Shown: positions 8,982 through 16,920 of the stretch, piece by piece
Layout: every line of letters begins with the position of its first letter
How positions within the stretch are numbered: position 1 is the first letter of the stretch
Assembly: GCA_024280895.1 (NCBI GenBank)
Contig: JAJRPI010000038.1
Location: 1 to 41,277, forward strand
Length of the DNA: 41,277 nt
Reading direction: 5' to 3'
From: Alphaproteobacteria bacterium
GTDB lineage: Bacteria; Pseudomonadota; Alphaproteobacteria; Rhizobiales; JAKIUO01
Position numbers and translations under genes: made by a program
The notes under the pieces: generated by a model
The model's input: only the letters and a program-made list of their open reading frames with translations
Database searches by the model: none
Told to the model about the DNA's origin: nothing

Positions 8982-9452
8982 ATTCACCTCTCCTTGCTGC
9001 AAAAACTATTCAAATACCGCCTCAAGCGCTCCTCGAATGGGAGCCCCAACCATTTGTGAGGCCGATATATGCGGGAAAACTCACCTCAAATCAAGATCTT
9101 ATCAAAGGTCTGGCGAGGGGTTTGAGTATAGTATTAAACAGATTTGATGGTGTTTTTTGTTCTCAGAGCATATTACTTTCAATGCTTATTGCCCCATTTT
9201 CGCCAATTGGTTAAGGTTTTATTGACAATAGAAATGCCCCGATGATGAAAAGGCGCATGTTTTAGGCTATAGTAAACAAAAAGAGCCGCTCATAGGCCTT
9301 AATCAAACGCAAATGCTTATGGTTACTTGCATTTTTTTGGGCGTTGTAGAGTTGGAATAAAGTGGTTTAGGGCTTGAATATCAAGAAACGCTCGTGTTTT
9401 GAGCGCTTCGCGACAAGCCTTTGAAGAGTTTAGTGTGGGTCAGTACATTTAT
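8982..9452. other. Gene-poor stretch upstream of the L,D-transpeptidase gene
   Basis: About 470 bp without a convincing gene. It is A/T-rich and contains a TTGACA hexamer (9222-9227), a TATAGT hexamer (9268-9273) too far from it to make one promoter, and a near-CtrA site TTAA-N7-TTGA (9211-9225) with one mismatch. It probably holds divergent promoters for the two flanking genes; I cannot place them exactly. Confidence 0.4.
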
Positions 9453-10418
9453 ATGCTTCAACGCATTTTAACATTTTCGAGCTTCGCGATCACCGCGCTC
9501 TTGCTGGCGGCGTGTGGCGGCGCCGTCTCTCCTGCCAATTTCCCTATCCCGCAGGAAACCCAAGACCTCATAAAGGCCAAGGGCCTGAAAAACAGCTCTC
9601 CAATCTTCGTACGAATCTTCAAAAAAGAATCAGAACTTGAAGTCTGGAAACGGCGCGATGATGGTCGCTATGCCTTGCTCAAAACCTATCCGATCTGCAA
9701 ATGGTCCGGCGGCCTTGGCCCCAAGCTCAAACAAGGTGACAAACAGGCTCCTGAAGGTTTTTACACCGTCAATGCGCATCAGATGAACCCAAAATCCAGC
9801 TATCACCTGTCGTTCAATCTGGGTTACCCCAACAAACTCGACAAATCTTACCGCCGCACTGGCGATTTCTTGATGGTGCATGGTGATTGCCGCTCTGCGG
9901 GCTGCTATGCGATGACGGACGTGCTGATTGAAGAAATCTATGCCTTGGCCCGTGAGGCCTTTGTCGGCGGGCAAAGCAAGTTCCAGGTGCATGCCATGCC
10001 GTTCCGTATGACCAAACGCAATATGAAAAAATATGCCAAGGGTCGCTGGTCTAAATTCTGGGTAGATTTGAAGCGTGGCTATGACGCCTTTGAGATGACC
10101 GCCATTCCTCCAAAGATTGATGTGTGCGAGCGCCGCTATTTAGTCAATGCCGCCTTCCCGTCCAAAAAAATGCGCTTCGGTGCCAATGAAATCTGCCCGC
10201 CTTACCGAACATTTGTACCTAAAATTATTGAAACCGCTGGCGGACACAAAATCATTCAGGCCTTTGCTGGCACCACTGATTACGACCGAATCATCGCCAA
10301 TCTGGCTGCGCACACATCAAGCGTGGCAAGCACACCGACCTCAAGACATGCGGTCAACCAGACGCTCACCACACGCCAAAATATGGCTTTGCGCAATGCT
10401 ATTCGCGTCTCTCGCTAA
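9453..10418 (+). CDS. L,D-transpeptidase (YkuD) lipoprotein
   Basis: Predicted lipoprotein of about 321 residues in the murein L,D-transpeptidase/YafK-like group. These enzymes form 3-3 peptidoglycan cross-links or attach or trim proteins at the sacculus. The signal peptide ends in a lipobox, 'ALLLAAC', with the acylated Cys at about residue 21. The catalytic region 'MVHGDCRSAGCYAMTD' matches the HGxxxxxGC pattern, with catalytic cysteine in 'SAGC' and conserved histidine ahead of it. I chose ATG 9453 because only this start gives a sensible signal peptide; a TTG at 9399 adds 18 charged residues. The YkuD domain covers roughly residues 60-180; the C-terminal 130 residues are unassigned. Confidence 0.85.
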   Translation: MLQRILTFSSFAITALLLAACGGAVSPANFPIPQETQDLIKAKGLKNSSPIFVRIFKKESELEVWKRRDDGRYALLKTYPICKWSGGLGPKLKQGDKQAPEGFYTVNAHQMNPKSSYHLSFNLGYPNKLDKSYRRTGDFLMVHGDCRSAGCYAMTDVLIEEIYALAREAFVGGQSKFQVHAMPFRMTKRNMKKYAKGRWSKFWVDLKRGYDAFEMTAIPPKIDVCERRYLVNAAFPSKKMRFGANEICPPYRTFVPKIIETAGGHKIIQAFAGTTDYDRIIANLAAHTSSVASTPTSRHAVNQTLTTRQNMALRNAIRVSR

Positions 10419-10453
10419 ACAGCCCTCCTAAAGACCCTCCTTCAAAAACACAG

Positions 10454-10468
10454 TTAAGCGCCTGTTAA
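10454..10468. promoter_or_regulatory. Perfect CtrA box upstream of the barrel protein
   Basis: TTAA (10454-10457), seven bases, TTAA (10465-10468) match the CtrA consensus TTAA-N7-TTAA exactly, 145 bp before the barrel-protein ATG. CtrA itself is encoded at the end of the window. Direct cell-cycle control of this outer-membrane protein is the likely meaning. Confidence 0.65.
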
Positions 10469-10612
10469 GCAAAAGCTGGCAGTGTATCAAATTGAAACAA
10501 GTATCTCGTACTGACTGTAGCTTAGATTTGTCCGCATTTGTCGCGAACTGTCCGCTTGTCGATTAGTTCAATTTTGTCCTTGTCGTTGAGCAGTATGAAG
10601 GAACACATACCC

Positions 10613-11476
10613 ATGTATACACGCGCTGTATTTTTTGCCAGTAGCCTTATTCTTACCGCCGGCACTTCGCCCGCTTTGGCCGCTGACATTTACGCCCCCT
10701 CGGCAGGTGGCCTCAAAGACCCCGTTATCCAGCAAGAAATGATCCTTCCCGAAGCCACCACCTACCAGGAATATGCCGAATGGTATATCCGTGGCGATCT
10801 CGGTGTTGGCCGCTTCACCGATATGGACGGTTATGGCTCAGCTGTGAACGGCGGTGGTTTCGCTGTTGGCGGTCTGGGTTTTGATAGTATTTTTTCTGCT
10901 GGCATTGGATTTGGTCGTTATATAACTCCAAATGTCCGCATTGGCATTGATCTTGATTATCGTCACCGCGCAAACAGTGATGGAGCAGCTGGTGACTACA
11001 CTATTACTGGATCTTTGGCAGCCATTCCCCAGTTAACAAATCTAAATACCATCCCGATAGAGCTGACCACAACATCGATCATGCTCAATGCAGTTTATGA
11101 TTTTGCGCCAAACAGACGCTGGTCTCCCTATGTTGGCGGCGGTATCGGCTGGGCCTTCCACAATATGGATTTTAGCGGCAGCAGCTACACCAATGATGTG
11201 GACCCGTTCGACAATATCAACGAGACGGGGACTATTAGCGGGGCCGACGGGAGTTCCAACAGTTTTGCAGCAAATCTGATGGCCGGTGTCAGTGTCAATA
11301 TCCGTCAAGGACTGTTCATCGATATGGGATACAAATTCTCCTATCTGGGAGATGCAGACTTGAATTTCAACGTCGATCACTCCGGCGCTGGAGGTTACAG
11401 CAGCAATGCAACTCTTGGCATCGACGATATCATGACTCACGAATTCAAAATCGGTCTGCGCTACGATCTTTATTAA
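10613..11476 (+). CDS. Outer-membrane beta-barrel protein (Omp25/Omp31-like)
   Basis: A 287-residue exported protein. The signal peptide 'MYTRAVFFASSLILTAG' ends at 'SPALA|ADIY'. The mature part alternates glycine-rich and amphipathic strands ('WYIRGDLGVGRF', 'SAGIGFGRYITPNVRIGIDLDYR', 'SPYVGGGIGWAF', 'FIDMGYKFSYLGD') and ends 'FKIGLRYDLY', with an aromatic last residue as needed for barrel assembly. It belongs to the porin-like/OMP_b-brl family typical of Hyphomicrobiales and is probably an 8-stranded structural barrel rather than a trimeric porin. AAGGA (10598-10602) precedes ATG 10613; the frame stays open upstream but would bury the signal peptide. A perfect CtrA box is upstream and a strong terminator downstream, so it is monocistronic. 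Confidence 0.88.
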   Translation: MYTRAVFFASSLILTAGTSPALAADIYAPSAGGLKDPVIQQEMILPEATTYQEYAEWYIRGDLGVGRFTDMDGYGSAVNGGGFAVGGLGFDSIFSAGIGFGRYITPNVRIGIDLDYRHRANSDGAAGDYTITGSLAAIPQLTNLNTIPIELTTTSIMLNAVYDFAPNRRWSPYVGGGIGWAFHNMDFSGSSYTNDVDPFDNINETGTISGADGSSNSFAANLMAGVSVNIRQGLFIDMGYKFSYLGDADLNFNVDHSGAGGYSSNATLGIDDIMTHEFKIGLRYDLY

Positions 11477-11542
11477 CCGCAGCCAACACAGTTTACGTTA
11501 TTTGTTGCCCAACGGGTCGCTCTTAACGACATAAAGGCCAAG

Positions 11543-11573
11543 CGGCCCTTCCACAAAGTGGAAGGGCCGTTTT
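11543..11573 (+). terminator. Strong rho-independent terminator of the barrel gene
   Basis: CGGCCCTTCCAC (11543-11554), loop AAA, GTGGAAGGGCCG (11558-11569) is a perfect 12-bp stem followed by TTTTAATT. It also faces the convergent isomerase gene. Confidence 0.92.
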
Positions 11574-11619
11574 AATTCTGCTGGCGACTTTATATATAAG
11601 CCCCTTTACTCAATCGCCC

Positions 11620-12471
11620 CTACTCAATGGCATTGAATTTGGCGGCCAGCGCCTTGTCCAGGACTTCGACCTTGGCGGCTTTGCGCAGATCAGCTGTGAT
11701 CTTGCGGGACCTAGCTTGCACGAGTTGTCCCCTTATTTGATCTTGCAACTCCTCATACGTCGGCGCTTTTGTGAAGCGCTTGCCTTCCAACTTGATGATA
11801 TGCCATCCAAAACTGGACTTCACCGGTGCAGAGACCTCTCCCTTTTTCAATGAGAAAGCAGTTTCCTCAAACTTCTTGCCCATCTGACCCTTTGCGAAAT
11901 ATCCAAGATCGCCACCATTGCGTCCGCTTGGTCCTTGCGAATGCTCGCGTGCCAAAGTGGCAAATTCCTCGCCACGATTGAGCCGCTCGACCATATCAAG
12001 GGCATCTTCTTCCTTTTTCACAAGGATATGACGCGCCCTCACCTCGGGCACGGGTTTAAAATTTTTAATCTCGCGATCAAAGATCTCGCGTAACTGCTTG
12101 TCTGCGATCCCGCCCCGGACATTGTTCTCGAAATAGGTATCGCGCATGGCCTGATTGCGATTATATTGGACCCTTCGCTTGAACGCGGGCGTATTGTCCA
12201 GGCCAGCACTTGCTCCCGCCAGCGCCATCAGGCGCGTATCAATCACATAGCGCAAAAGCAGACCACGGCGCATATCAGCACTGACCTGCTCCAGCTCATC
12301 CTCGATTTCGTTTTCCGCCAGAGCAATTTCCCAGTCATAAACCGGCTGCCCGTTAATGCGCGCTACGACCTTGCCCTCCAATGCCTGCACGGGAGCACTG
12401 AATGCCAATATCGCCGCCAGCAGCGACCCTAGTCCAGCAAGCCAGTGTGAAGATCCCAGATTGTTTTTCAT
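11620..12471 (-). CDS. Exported parvulin-type peptidyl-prolyl isomerase
   Basis: A 283-residue periplasmic foldase of the PpiC/SurA class that helps outer-membrane and secreted proteins fold. It has an N-terminal signal peptide ('GLGSLLAAILAFSAPVQA'), a SurA_N-like helical chaperone part (about 30-140, 'VVARINGQPVYDWEIALAE'), and a parvulin domain (about 140-235) with 'VRARHILVKKEEDA', 'SQGPSGRNGGDLGYF' and 'SSFGWHIIKLEGKR', the standard PPIase motifs. ATG 12471 follows AGGGG; 12 more codons are open upstream but would displace the signal peptide. Its position opposite the barrel gene fits a role in envelope biogenesis but is not proof of partnership. Confidence 0.9.
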   Translation of the reverse strand: MKNNLGSSHWLAGLGSLLAAILAFSAPVQALEGKVVARINGQPVYDWEIALAENEIEDELEQVSADMRRGLLLRYVIDTRLMALAGASAGLDNTPAFKRRVQYNRNQAMRDTYFENNVRGGIADKQLREIFDREIKNFKPVPEVRARHILVKKEEDALDMVERLNRGEEFATLAREHSQGPSGRNGGDLGYFAKGQMGKKFEETAFSLKKGEVSAPVKSSFGWHIIKLEGKRFTKAPTYEELQDQIRGQLVQARSRKITADLRKAAKVEVLDKALAAKFNAIE

Positions 12472-12612
12472 GACAATAAAACCCCTTGTTAGGTCTGATT
12501 TGAGCAAGCGCCATATCTGCCCCTCAAATATGGCAACAAAACCACTTTAGTGGACACATTGACCCGATTCTACATACATGGAAATAAAAGCTCAAAATAT
12601 CAAAACGTCCTG

Positions 12613-12641
12613 TTGACCTTGCCTACCGGGTGAATTATAGT
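12613..12641 (+). promoter_or_regulatory. Sigma70-type promoter of rpsT
   Basis: TTGACC (12613-12618), a 17-base spacer and TATAGT (12636-12641) match the vegetative consensus closely. The predicted transcription start, near 12648, leaves a leader of about 80 bases before the S20 start. Confidence 0.75.
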
Positions 12642-12728
12642 CGGGAACGATTTTACGTCGCTTCTGCACCTTAAAGGTCCGCCGAGGTGGCGTTTGTTTT
12701 TTTGCACCAACCAAGGTTTGCACCAGAT

Positions 12729-12995
12729 ATGGCCAATACCAAATCGGCAAAGAAAGCTGTCCGCGTGATCGCACGCCGCACAGCGATTAATAAAGCCCGC
12801 CGCACGCGCATGAAAACTTTTTTGCGCAAAGTTGAAGAAGCCATCACCGGTGGCAACCAGGAAGAAGCAAGCAAAGCCTTGCGTGATGCCCAGCCAGAAG
12901 TGATGCGCATCGTCAAGTTCGGCATTCTTCATAAAAATACCGCTTCACGCAAGATTTCGCGCCTGCATGCACGTGTGAAAGCCCTGGGTAACTAA
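12729..12995 (+). CDS. rpsT: 30S ribosomal protein S20
   Basis: An 88-residue basic protein that binds 16S rRNA in the body of the 30S subunit. It starts '[18 protein letters not shown]', the family signature, and ends '[11 protein letters not shown]'. The three-helix lysine/arginine-rich composition and length are normal. ATG 12729 follows AAGG; the frame is open upstream but 'MANTKSAKK' is the universal N-terminus. rpsT just upstream of dnaA is a common alphaproteobacterial arrangement. Confidence 0.97.
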   Translation: MANTKSAKKAVRVIARRTAINKARRTRMKTFLRKVEEAITGGNQEEASKALRDAQPEVMRIVKFGILHKNTASRKISRLHARVKALGN

Positions 12996-13080
12996 AAGCC
13001 CCCTTGCCTTCTGCTTCATGACAAGCCTTCAACTTCATGACAAAAGTTGGGCACATCGACAAGTATGTGATGATTTTAGC

Positions 13081-13114
13081 ACAGCTCGACCCTTGGGTCG
13101 GGCTGTTGTTGTTT
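13081..13114 (+). terminator. rpsT terminator
   Basis: ACAGCTCGACCC (13081-13092) pairs with GGGTCGGGCTGT (13095-13106), with one G-T pair and a very tight loop, and is followed by TGTTGTTT. It separates rpsT from the dnaA regulatory region. Confidence 0.75.
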
Positions 13115-13315
13115 GTGCCATCAATCGAAATATTCTGGTATTTTCAATAATTCAATAGCTTACATCTTGCCCCTCGTCCGCCACCTCATCCGAAGCGTAA
13201 AACCTTCCCCCTAGAGCAAACCAGTTAGTCCAAAATAAATATTTTGAGGCGATCGCTGATATTTTAGGAAAAGCTGAATCTGCATTTGTTAAAATCCCGT
13301 ATATATTCAGGCGCT

Positions 13316-13324
13316 TGTGGATAA
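13316..13324 (-). promoter_or_regulatory. DnaA box, perfect
   Basis: TGTGGATAA on the plus strand, i.e. TTATCCACA on the minus strand, is the consensus high-affinity DnaA site. It lies about 700 bp upstream of dnaA next to an A/T-rich stretch. A one-mismatch site, TGTGTATAG, lies at 13428-13436. Confidence 0.7.
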
Positions 13325-13930
13325 AACCATGCTTTTGGCGAAAATCCAATCTCCCTATATCCTCGTCTGTCAAGACGTCGATGCGAGAAAAACCGCATGA
13401 CTACGCTCTTGCCAAGCTTTTTATGCCTGTGTATAGTCGGTGACATACAGTGGATTAAACCACAGAAGAAAAATGTCAGGCCCTCTAACTAGTATTCGCG
13501 TCAGAGGCTAGCCTGAACAATCAGAATAGAGCAAATTTGGATATTCGAGGGAGTTGTACTTTTTCGAGCGGGAAAAGTTTGTTCTTTTTCTGAGCTGGGG
13601 AGCAAATATCATTTCGTGAGGCGTACGGCATGTGGGGTCATCTGTTTTGAACCTCGCAGCCTATCAAGTGATATCTGACACGAGTTTGGCTGTGCCAGAG
13701 AAAAGTCCGTAAAAAACCATGTTCACCAGTTAAGCAAGGTGAACGGAGCTTTACATAAAGCAAGAAGAGGCCCTTGCAAAACGGATGATTTAAATGCGGC
13801 AGGTGAAATCGAATGTGAGAGCTTATACCAGCACAAAATGATGACTTGGCGTGAAAACCAATGGACACAAAAATGCAAACGAGAAGATGACGGCAAATTA
13901 GACAATAGTACCAGTATGGACGTGGAATAC

Positions 13931-13964
13931 AGTTGAACACAGCTTCAACTCGAAGAAATTCGAG
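13931..13964. promoter_or_regulatory. Two adjacent inverted repeats upstream of dnaA
   Basis: AGTTGAA (13931-13937)-N6-TTCAACT (13944-13950) is directly followed by CTCGAA (13949-13954)-N4-TTCGAG (13959-13964). They lie 65-98 bp ahead of the dnaA ATG. They could be a repressor operator or leader-RNA hairpins; the sequence does not match the alphaproteobacterial LexA site (GTTC-N7-GTTC). Confidence 0.5.
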
Positions 13965-14028
13965 AGCTTTCGACATCTGAACCCGAGTCAAAGTGGTCGT
14001 AACAAATCAACAGGTGGGGACCTTAAAG

Positions 14029-15501
14029 ATGGCTAAAAAAACTGATCGTATCATCAGCAAAAACTGGGAGCGAGTGAAGCAGAGGCTGCGCGCAGAACTG
14101 GGTGAAGAGGTTTATTCCAGCTGGTTTGGGCGTGTTGAACTCGTCGGCGTTAATAGTGGCCTGATCCAATTATCGGTTCCAACAAAATTCCTGCAAAAAT
14201 GGCTGCAATCCCATTACGCGACCAAGGTCCTTGAGACTTGCGAAAACGAAATGGCCGATGTTGCCTCTCTGGAATTTATGCTACGCGGCCCCAATACCAT
14301 GATGAATGCCAATAATGAGCTGGCAAATACAATGAGCGAAACCAACAGCGTCGCCGCCGCCTCAAGAGCATCTGGTGGCGTAGGGGGATCAGTTCCGGTG
14401 GCAAATGCCCCTGCTCGCCCTGCAACCAATTTTCGCCCGACCCGCCAAAAGAATGACGGATCGCCGCTAAATCCACGCCAGACCTTCAGCTCTTTTGTGG
14501 TGTCAGCAAGCAATCGCCTGGCTTTTGCAGCTGCCAAGCAGATCGCCGAAAATCTGGCCGCGTATCAGCCCAAATATAATCCATTGTTTTTCCATGCTGA
14601 TGTCGGTCGTGGCAAAACCCATCTGCTGCAGGCGATTGCCTGGGAACTAAAGCAAAATTCACGCGAAACAAAGGTCATCTATCTGACGGCCGAGCGCTTC
14701 ATGGTTGATTTTGCCGATGCCTTGCGTAACCAGGCTGCCCTTAATTTCAAGGAAAAGCTACGCGGTGCCGATGTACTGCTGATTGACGATATTCAGTTCC
14801 TCAAAGGCGAGAACAACCAAAAGGAATTTGATCACACGATCAATGCCCTTATCGATAGCGGTCGCCAGGTCGTGGTTGCTTCTGCCATGACACCGGCCAA
14901 GCTGAAATGCCTCGACCCACGCATGCGTTCGCGTATGGCTGGGGGGCTGGTTACCGAGATCGGTAGTTTTGATCGTGAATTGCGTCTGCGCATTTTACAA
15001 CAACGCGTACAGTTGGAAGCTGGCGAATGTCCCGGTTTTATTGTTCCTGACGAAGTGATGACTTTTCTGACGGACAAGCTCACCAAAAGTGGCCGTGAAC
15101 TGGAAGGCGCCATCACCCGATTGCGCGCCGCGTACCAATTGACGGCGCAACCCGTGACCATGCAGGTTTCAATGGATATTGTTGCCGCCATTGTCGGAGG
15201 GCTGGAGCCTCGCCGTGTTCGCATCGACGACATTTTGCGGACCATCTCCCAGCAATATGCCGTTTCGCGCGGCGATTTGCTGTCGGCAAGGCGCACCAGA
15301 TCGATTGTCCGGCCTCGTCAGATTGGCATGTATCTATCCAAGCAATTGACCTCTCGCTCTCTCCCCGAGATTGGGCGCCGGTTTGGTGGCAGAGACCATA
15401 CAACTGTCATTCATGCGATTCGCAAAATTGAGGAATTAATGAACGCGGACCCCTCACTTCGCGACGAAATCGAAACCCTCAAGAAAGATCTGCACAATTA
15501 G
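14029..15501 (+). CDS. dnaA: Chromosomal replication initiator DnaA
   Basis: AAA+ ATPase that binds DnaA boxes and opens the origin. The 490-residue product has domain I ('WERVKQRLRAELGEEVYSSW', residues 10-80), a variable alanine/asparagine-rich linker (about 85-155), the AAA+ domain with Walker A 'HADVGRGKTHLLQA', Walker B 'VLLIDDIQFLKGE' and sensor region 'DPRMRSRMAGGL', and domain IV with the DNA-binding signature 'FGGRDHTTVIHAIRKIEEL'. The Walker A lead 'HADVG' replaces the usual GGVG, as I recall from other Rhizobiales. I chose ATG 14029 (GGTGGGG upstream); a GTG at 13993 would add 12 residues. A strong terminator follows, so dnaN has its own promoter. Confidence 0.97.
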   Translation: MAKKTDRIISKNWERVKQRLRAELGEEVYSSWFGRVELVGVNSGLIQLSVPTKFLQKWLQSHYATKVLETCENEMADVASLEFMLRGPNTMMNANNELANTMSETNSVAAASRASGGVGGSVPVANAPARPATNFRPTRQKNDGSPLNPRQTFSSFVVSASNRLAFAAAKQIAENLAAYQPKYNPLFFHADVGRGKTHLLQAIAWELKQNSRETKVIYLTAERFMVDFADALRNQAALNFKEKLRGADVLLIDDIQFLKGENNQKEFDHTINALIDSGRQVVVASAMTPAKLKCLDPRMRSRMAGGLVTEIGSFDRELRLRILQQRVQLEAGECPGFIVPDEVMTFLTDKLTKSGRELEGAITRLRAAYQLTAQPVTMQVSMDIVAAIVGGLEPRRVRIDDILRTISQQYAVSRGDLLSARRTRSIVRPRQIGMYLSKQLTSRSLPEIGRRFGGRDHTTVIHAIRKIEELMNADPSLRDEIETLKKDLHN

Positions 15502-15535
15502 ATCCTCACAAGGAAAACAAGAGCAGTAAGAGATC

Positions 15536-15571
15536 AAGGCGTTGTCACCGGGCTGTGACAACGCCTTTTTT
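15536..15571 (+). terminator. dnaA terminator
   Basis: AAGGCGTTGTCAC (15536-15548) and GTGACAACGCCTT (15555-15567) form a perfect 13-bp stem with a 6-base loop, running into six T (15566-15571). Confidence 0.94.
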
Positions 15572-15610
15572 CATCCATTGCCGATCTTTCGCAAAGCGCG
15601 CCAGATACAG

Positions 15611-15725
15611 TTATCCATAGGCAATATCGCTAGCCATTTACCTTTGGGACAATTTGCCTCTATAGTGTGCTCCCGATCAACGATTTTTGAAGTGCTTGCT
15701 GGACAATAAGCAAAACTCAAAATCG
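15611..15725 (+). promoter_or_regulatory. dnaN promoter region with near-DnaA box and leader hairpin
   Basis: The gap holds TTATCCATA (15611-15619, one mismatch from a DnaA box), a TATAGT -10 box (15661-15666) with a weak -35, and then a long hairpin, CGATTTT..AAAATCG (15681-15725) with inner TGCTT/AAGCA pairing, lying in the predicted dnaN leader. DnaA control of dnaN and a structured 5' end are plausible; both are inferred from sequence only. Confidence 0.5.
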
Positions 15726-15793
15726 GCGCTCGGACTAGTGGGAATAAACGAAACTCTTTTCATTCATAAACAGAAACAACAGACTAACACTCT

Positions 15794-16912
15794 ATGCAGA
15801 TAACCATTGAACGAAGCGCTCTCTTGAAAGCGCTGGCCCATGTCACCGGCGTTGTTGAACGTCGCAGCACCATTCCTATTCTCTCAAATGTGCTTTTGAA
15901 AGCGGAGGGCGGCGAATTGACTCTCACCGCCACTGATCTCGATATCGAGGTTGTGGAGCATATTCCCGCAATGGTCACCCAACCTGGCGGCACAACTCTG
16001 CAAGCTGTGATTTTGCATGATATTGTGCGCAAACTGCCCGATGGCGCACAGCTTGAGCTTTCACGCACCGGCGATGACAGCCAGATGAATGTCGTCTCTG
16101 GCAAGGCCCGTTTTGCACTGCAGGCTTTGGCACCCGATGATTTCCCTTCGGTTGAAGCAGGTGACATGTCCCATAGCTTCGAGCTCGATGCCAAGGATCT
16201 CAAACGGCTCATCGACAAAACCCAATTTGCCATCTCCACCGAAGAGACCAGATTCTATCTCAATGGTATTTATCTACACACCGCTGAAAACGAAGATGGA
16301 CCTGTTTTGCGCACTGTTGCCACAGATGGTCATCGGTTGGCACAAGTTGAAATGCCTCTGCCAGAAGGTGCAGCGGGGATGCCGGGCATCATTGTGCCAC
16401 GAAAGACAGTGACCGAGCTAAGAAAGCTTTGCGAAGACAGCGATATGAAAATGCAGGTGGAGCTGTCAGAAAGCAAAATCCGCTTTTCGACGGATGGTTT
16501 GAAACTCACCTCAAAGCTGATTGATGCCAGCTTTCCTGATTATGACCGCGTCATTCCCAAAAACAATGACAAAACAATGAGCGTCTCGAATGCCGATTTT
16601 GCCGCAGCGGTTGACCGCGTTTCAACCCTTTCAACCGACAAGGGCCGCGCTGTCAAACTGCTGATCAGCGGTGATCAACTGACCTTGTCAGTGACCAACC
16701 CTGACAGTGGCAGCGCCGAGGAACAAATTGTTTCCCAATATGATTCGGAGCCGCTGGAAATTGGCTTTAACGCCCGCTATCTGCTGGACATTTCCAGCCA
16801 GGTAGAAAGCGATGAAATGAATTTCCTGATGTCTGATCCAGGTGCTCCTACAATGGTCCGCGATGGCAGCGATATGACGACACTCTATGTCTTGATGCCC
16901 ATGAGAGTATAA
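15794..16912 (+). CDS. dnaN: DNA polymerase III beta subunit (sliding clamp)
   Basis: Ring-shaped dimer that tethers DNA polymerase III and other repair enzymes to DNA. The 372-residue product is full length and starts 'MQITIERSALLKALAHVTGV'. Features include 'TIPILSNVLLKA', 'TDLDIEV', the middle-domain 'TRFYLNGIYLHT' and 'ATDGHRLAQ' signature, and the C-terminal 'YVLMPMRV' (the usual VxPMR(L/V) end). The ribosome site is weak. recF begins eight bases after the stop, so dnaN-recF are cotranscribed. Confidence 0.97.
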   Translation: MQITIERSALLKALAHVTGVVERRSTIPILSNVLLKAEGGELTLTATDLDIEVVEHIPAMVTQPGGTTLQAVILHDIVRKLPDGAQLELSRTGDDSQMNVVSGKARFALQALAPDDFPSVEAGDMSHSFELDAKDLKRLIDKTQFAISTEETRFYLNGIYLHTAENEDGPVLRTVATDGHRLAQVEMPLPEGAAGMPGIIVPRKTVTELRKLCEDSDMKMQVELSESKIRFSTDGLKLTSKLIDASFPDYDRVIPKNNDKTMSVSNADFAAAVDRVSTLSTDKGRAVKLLISGDQLTLSVTNPDSGSAEEQIVSQYDSEPLEIGFNARYLLDISSQVESDEMNFLMSDPGAPTMVRDGSDMTTLYVLMPMRV

Positions 16913-16920
16913 CGGCGCGC

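Larger units (their letters stand above)
13115..14028. other. Long non-coding region upstream of dnaA (dnaA control region, possible origin)
   Basis: More than 900 bp with no convincing gene: the short open frames here lack ribosome sites and have unnatural composition. It has A/T-rich stretches (13215-13315), one perfect DnaA box (13316-13324), a near match (13428-13436), an imperfect hairpin (TCAGGC 13477-13482 with GCCTGA 13511-13516) and two inverted repeats next to dnaA. It may be an origin or the dnaA promoter region. In Caulobacter and many relatives oriC lies by hemE instead, and no hemE is present here. Confidence 0.45.

Noticed and set aside
8963-9214. Small plus-strand frame in the gap before the L,D-transpeptidase gene
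   Set aside because: It starts within the opposing gene, has no ribosome site and shows no domain features.
13638-13991. Minus-strand frame of 117 codons and plus-strand frame of 65 codons (13739-13936) upstream of dnaA
   Set aside because: No ribosome site and an implausible composition (many Cys, His, Trp); more likely non-coding control DNA.
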